Shown here one piece after another: positions 60,786 to 64,000 of a stretch of 64,000 nt of DNA. Location of the stretch: contig NZ_CAJGZP010000001.1 in assembly GCF_904846155.1 (NCBI RefSeq), positions 1,116,001 through 1,180,000 on the forward strand, given 5' to 3'. Made by a program: the position numbers and the translations under genes. The notes beneath the pieces were generated by a model. That model saw nothing but the letters and a program-made list of their open reading frames with translations, did not search any database and was not told the DNA's origin. This stretch comes from Psychrobacter fulvigenes. GTDB taxonomy: Bacteria; Pseudomonadota; Gammaproteobacteria; Pseudomonadales; Moraxellaceae. Position 1 is the stretch's first letter; every line of letters starts with the position of its first letter.

Positions 60786-61499
60786 ATGAGTCAATCAAAA
60801 GTATATAGCAGTGCCGAAGAGGCGCTAAAAGGTATTGTTAGTGATGGGCAAACGCTCGCTATTGGCGGTTTTGGTCTGTGCGGCATACCTGAAGCATTAA
60901 TCGAAGCATTACGCGATAGTGGGGTCAAGGGCTTGACCTGTATCAGTAATAACGCCGGCGTTGATGACTTTGGTTTGGGTCTTCTATTACAAACCCGTCA
61001 AATCAAAAAAATGATCTCGTCTTATGTGGGTGAAAACAAAGAGTTTGAGCGTCAATACTTGGCAGGTGAGTTAGAAGTTGAGCTAACCCCGCAGGGTACT
61101 TTAGCTGAGAAGCTACGTTCGGGCGGCGCGGGTATCCCTGCGTTTTATACCGCAACTGGCGTTGGTACACTGGTGGCTGAAGGCAAAGAGACACGTGACT
61201 TTGATGGTCGTACTTATGTGCTTGAGCATTCATTGCGCGCTGATGTGACGTTAATCAAAGCGCAAAAAGCGGACAAAGCAGGCAACCTGATGTTTAATAA
61301 GACCGCGCGTAACTTCAATCCAGATTGCGCCATGGCTGGGAAAGTAACCATCGTCGAAGTAGAAGAAATCGTAGAGACGGGTACATTTGATCCTGACGAA
61401 GTGCATCTGCCAGGTATATTTGTCCAGCGCATTGTCTTAAATAGTAGCCCTGAAAAGCGTATCGAAAAGACCACGACCAAAGCAGCTGAAGGCGCTTAA
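60786..61499 (+). CDS. scoA: 3-oxoacid CoA-transferase subunit A
   Basis: 237-residue A subunit of a two-subunit CoA-transferase that moves CoA from succinyl-CoA (or acetyl-CoA) to acetoacetate. [32 protein letters not shown] and [28 protein letters not shown] are highly typical. ATG 60786 ([14 protein letters not shown]) is chosen for its AAGGAGATAA site; an earlier in-frame start at 60750 lacks one. It begins the operon with the B subunit and a 3-hydroxybutyrate dehydrogenase gene, forming a ketone-body use pathway. Confidence 0.95.
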   Translation: MSQSKVYSSAEEALKGIVSDGQTLAIGGFGLCGIPEALIEALRDSGVKGLTCISNNAGVDDFGLGLLLQTRQIKKMISSYVGENKEFERQYLAGELEVELTPQGTLAEKLRSGGAGIPAFYTATGVGTLVAEGKETRDFDGRTYVLEHSLRADVTLIKAQKADKAGNLMFNKTARNFNPDCAMAGKVTIVEVEEIVETGTFDPDEVHLPGIFVQRIVLNSSPEKRIEKTTTKAAEGA

Positions 61500-61592
61500 A
61501 TAAAGGGTTTATCACGATAATTATCGAACGTTTAGATAAATGATAATAAAGTATTGTAAACATAAAATATCGTAAAAAATAAGGAAGTTACC

Positions 61593-62221
61593 ATGGCATG
61601 GACAAGAGAGCAGATGGCACAGCGTGCCGCAAAAGAGTTGCAAGATGGCTATTATGTAAACTTAGGCATTGGACTGCCAACCCTAGTAGCCAACTATATT
61701 CCTGAAGATGTGGATGTTTGGTTACAGTCTGAAAATGGTCTGTTAGGTATTGGCGAGTTTCCTACCGCAGAAAACGTCGATGCTGATTTGATTAATGCGG
61801 GCAAGCAAACCGTAACAGCAGAGCTAGGCGCCAGTTATTTTAGTAGTTCAGAATCATTTGCGATGATTCGTGGCGGCCATGTCAATCTGGCTATATTGGG
61901 TGCGATGGAAGTCTCAGAGCATGGCGACTTGGCTAACTGGATGATTCCCAAGAAAATGGTCAAGGGCATGGGCGGCGCGATGGATCTGGTCGCAGGCGTA
62001 CAGCGCGTGATTGTACTCATGGAGCAGGTCAATAAACATGGGGATCCAAAAATCCTTGCCATTGTGAGCTGCCACTCACGGGTAAAGGGGTCGTCGATCG
62101 TATTATTACTGAGCTGGGTGTATTAGATGTCACTGACAATGGCTTAAAGCTGGTTGAGTTGGCGGATGGTGTCAGTTTTGAAGAGCTACAAGAAAAAACG
62201 CCAGTCAGCATTGTTCAGTAA
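61593..62221 (+). pseudogene. scoB: 3-oxoacid CoA-transferase subunit B, frameshifted near its C-terminus
   Basis: B subunit with the catalytic Glu motif [15 protein letters not shown] and typical [15 protein letters not shown] and [19 protein letters not shown]. The initial frame reaches a premature stop at 62126 after the unrelated tail [14 protein letters not shown]. Another frame continues the expected tail ([36 protein letters not shown], in two pieces here: [18 protein letters not shown] then [18 protein letters not shown]) to a stop at 62219. The shift is near 62058-62066 (GCCATTGTGAGCTG); one missing base, for example AAT read as AT, would join the frames. The loss removes about 55 conserved residues. 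It may be a true mutation or a sequencing error. Confidence 0.85.
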
Positions 62222-62283
62222 GCAGCTGTCACCCAATGTCATATAGTCATCTTATAAAGCTACCAAATTAAGGAATATAAAAT

Positions 62284-63084
62284 ATGGCGACCGAATTACA
62301 ACAGGATTTAACAGGCAAAGTAGCATTGGTCACAGGCTCTGCCAGTGGCATCGGACTTGATATCGCTGAGACTTACGCAAAAGCAGGAGCAGCAGTTGGC
62401 ATCGCTGATATCAATCTTGAAGCGGCACAAAAAGCCGTGGACACTATCAAAGCTGCTGGCGGTCAGGCGCTTGCTATCGAGATGGATGTCACCTCAGAGG
62501 ATGCTGTAAACGACGGCGTACAACAGCTGGTCGATACCTTTGGCGGCATTGATATTTTGGTTTCAAATGCGGGTATTCAAATCATCAACCCGATTGACAA
62601 GATGGCGTTTGCTGACTGGAAAAAAATGCTTGCCATTCACTTAGACGGCGCGTTTTTGACTACCAAAGCGGCGGTCAAGCACATGTATAAAGATGGCAAA
62701 GGCGGTACAGTCATCTATATGGGCTCAGTGCATTCGCATGAAGCTTCATTATATAAATCGCCTTATGTCACTGCTAAGCATGGCTTACTTGGACTATGCC
62801 GAGTATTGGCAAAAGAGGGCGCTGAGCACAATGTACGCTCGCATGTCGTGTGTCCAGGGTTTGTAAAAACACCACTGGTCGAAAAACAAATCCCTGAGCA
62901 AGCCAAAGAAAAAGGCATCAGCGAGGAGGAAGTGGTTAACGATATTATGCTAGTCAATACTGTGGATAAAGAGTTCACCACCATCGACGATATTGCTCAA
63001 TTGGCATTGTTTTTGGCAGCGTTCCCAACCAACGTATTTACAGGGCAGTCTATCGTTGCCAGTCATGGTTGGTTTATGAACTAA
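62284..63084 (+). CDS. 3-hydroxybutyrate dehydrogenase
   Basis: 266-residue short-chain dehydrogenase that oxidises D-3-hydroxybutyrate to acetoacetate with NAD. Nucleotide-binding [23 protein letters not shown], catalytic Ser in [11 protein letters not shown] and Tyr-Lys in [13 protein letters not shown] are present, and [14 protein letters not shown] is close to the 3-hydroxybutyrate dehydrogenase signature. It follows the CoA-transferase genes, giving a complete route from 3-hydroxybutyrate to acetoacetyl-CoA. ATG 62284 follows AAGGAATATAAA. Confidence 0.92.
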   Translation: MATELQQDLTGKVALVTGSASGIGLDIAETYAKAGAAVGIADINLEAAQKAVDTIKAAGGQALAIEMDVTSEDAVNDGVQQLVDTFGGIDILVSNAGIQIINPIDKMAFADWKKMLAIHLDGAFLTTKAAVKHMYKDGKGGTVIYMGSVHSHEASLYKSPYVTAKHGLLGLCRVLAKEGAEHNVRSHVVCPGFVKTPLVEKQIPEQAKEKGISEEEVVNDIMLVNTVDKEFTTIDDIAQLALFLAAFPTNVFTGQSIVASHGWFMN

Positions 63085-63092
63085 TGGCCTTC

Positions 63093-63206
63093 GTAGCTAT
63101 ATGGTCGGGAAACTCTAAGATCAATACAAGGCGACCACGCGCAGATGGTGAAAACAGTACATCTGGTGAGGTTAGCACTGTAGCGATTTAGAGTTTCTTT
63201 GGCTAC
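63093..63206. repeat. Diverged relative of the P1 repeat, about 114 bp (copy D)
   Basis: GTAGC ends and inner arms GAAACTCTAA (63109-63118) and TTAGAGTTTC (63188-63197) are complementary. The core ACAAGGCGACC, CGCAGAT and AGTACAT matches the P1 core (ACAAGGCGACCGACCGCAG) in the same order, but the outer ends differ from TATAGTC. It lies between the 3-hydroxybutyrate dehydrogenase gene and mgtE. Confidence 0.55.
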
Positions 63207-63276
63207 AGCGCTGATTTGACAGTCATTACTTGCTAATAAAAGCCCAATCCATTAGCATCTGCTTTTATATTGACTT

Positions 63277-63303
63277 GAGCCAATGATATTGGCTCTTTTT
63301 TAT
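63277..63303 (+). terminator. Terminator before mgtE
   Basis: GAGCCAA pairs with TTGGCTC around TGATA, followed by TTTTTTTATTAG. Ends the CoA-transferase operon transcript. Confidence 0.8.
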
Positions 63304-63343
63304 TAGCGCTTGTTGCACCGTTTTGGGTCGCACGGAGTAAAAA

Positions 63344-64000
63344 ATGAACCATGAAGCCCTAGCATTGTCATTGAGCATGGCTGCTGAACAGCAGCAGTTT
63401 GAACAAGCCATCAATCAAGTTGAAGACCTGCGACCTATTGATGTTGCTGATGTGTTAGCGCTTATTGAATCTACGCTTGCTCGGCAGTTGTTGGAGCGGC
63501 TACCCAATCGCTCGACGATATTTTCTTATTTAGAGCCTGATATTCAGGTCGCGATGGCGCATGAGTTTCCGCGAGCAAGTCTGGCGAGGATAGTGGGTGA
63601 GATGCCTGCTGATGAACGCACTGACTTATATAAGCATCTCAATCAAGAACAACGTGATGCCCTTTTGCCAGCCCTGGCACAGGCCAAACGTGAGGATATT
63701 CGCAGGCTGTCTGCCTATGAGGAGCGCACCGCTGGCGCCTTGATGACATCTGACTATGCGACTTTGGATCCTCAGATGACGGTCGCCGAAGCATTAGATG
63801 CATTACGATTAGAAGCCCCCGATGCAGAAACCATTTATCATGCTTATGTCATCGATGATGAGCGTAAATTATTGGGCGTGGTATCGTTAAGGGTGCTTAT
63901 TTTAGCATCACCAGAGCAGATAATATCTGACATCATGGTGAGCTCTATCGTCTCTTCTGATGTTAATGATGATCAAGAGGACGTCGCCAAAACCGTGGCA
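63344..64000 (+). CDS. mgtE: Magnesium transporter MgtE, N-terminal part (runs off window)
   Basis: Open from ATG 63344 (with CGGAG upstream) to the end of the window with no stop, 219 codons visible. The MgtE N domain (helical; RPIDVADVLALIESTLARQLLERLP) is followed by the linker and the first CBS domain, beginning at YEERTAGALMTSDYATLDPQMTVAEAL, a highly characteristic MgtE sequence. The second CBS domain and membrane domain should lie beyond position 64000. MgtE is a Mg2+ channel gated by cytoplasmic Mg2+. A terminator separates it from the ketone-body operon. Confidence 0.92.
   Translation, partial: MNHEALALSLSMAAEQQQFEQAINQVEDLRPIDVADVLALIESTLARQLLERLPNRSTIFSYLEPDIQVAMAHEFPRASLARIVGEMPADERTDLYKHLNQEQRDALLPALAQAKREDIRRLSAYEERTAGALMTSDYATLDPQMTVAEALDALRLEAPDAETIYHAYVIDDERKLLGVVSLRVLILASPEQIISDIMVSSIVSSDVNDDQEDVAKTVA

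Noticed and set aside
9061-63206. CRISPR array from the recurring repeats
   Set aside because: The repeats are dispersed single copies of 70-160 bp, mostly palindromic, with no regular spacing or unique spacers and no cas genes.

Overview
The window looks like a chromosomal segment of a Psychrobacter-like member of the Moraxellaceae (Gammaproteobacteria). The support is gene content and order (ybaB-recR-rnd, dusA, a single LolC/E-type permease with lolD, a tsdA thiosulfate dehydrogenase beside a TtrS/TtrR-like sensor pair), moderate GC with AT-rich intergenic DNA, and many short palindromic repeats. I could not run a search, so the genus is an inference.

Layout. 1-12.4 kb: an SCP2-like protein, an unknown protein, lipoprotein-release transporter genes (LolC/E-type permease, lolD), a DUF2062 protein, comEC, an S49 peptidase, an alpha/beta hydrolase and a CPBP protease. 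12.4-22.6 kb: dusA, an MFS symporter, a phospholipase-D-type lipoprotein, metZ, ybaB, recR, rnd and two tandem lipase-like hydrolases. 22.6-29.2 kb: the glycine cleavage locus (gcvT, gcvH, a nitroreductase, gcvP on the minus strand), preceded by a tandem glycine riboswitch with a candidate promoter and terminator. 29.5-34.5 kb: ycgL, an unknown membrane protein, an IS630-type element, and a MoxR ATPase / VWA protein pair. 35.3-38.5 kb: a trimeric autotransporter adhesin followed by a BamE-like lipoprotein.

38.7-48 kb: fdhD and an FdhF/YdeP-type molybdoenzyme, then a thiosulfate-oxidation module (triheme cytochrome c and TsdA-like diheme lipoprotein, translationally coupled) divergent from a TtrS-like kinase and TtrR-like regulator. 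48-56 kb: an SDR reductase, an acetyl-CoA hydrolase/transferase, and an ABC importer (two paralogous lipoprotein binding proteins, permease, ATPase) whose operon is interrupted by a tnpB-only IS1341-type element. 56-64 kb: a small membrane protein, metG, a GntP-type permease divergent from a ketone-body operon (CoA-transferase A and B, 3-hydroxybutyrate dehydrogenase; the B subunit is frameshifted), and the start of mgtE, which runs off the window.

The most unusual content is the short repeats. I see at least five families: a 108-bp element (three near-identical copies and one diverged copy), a roughly 106-bp family whose ends match the resident IS630 element, a 70-76 bp palindromic family whose terminal stems differ between copies yet stay complementary, a roughly 147-bp long-armed palindrome, and a 162-bp element. 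They lie between genes and in some cases inside probable operons. No CRISPR array, rRNA, tRNA or prophage was seen.
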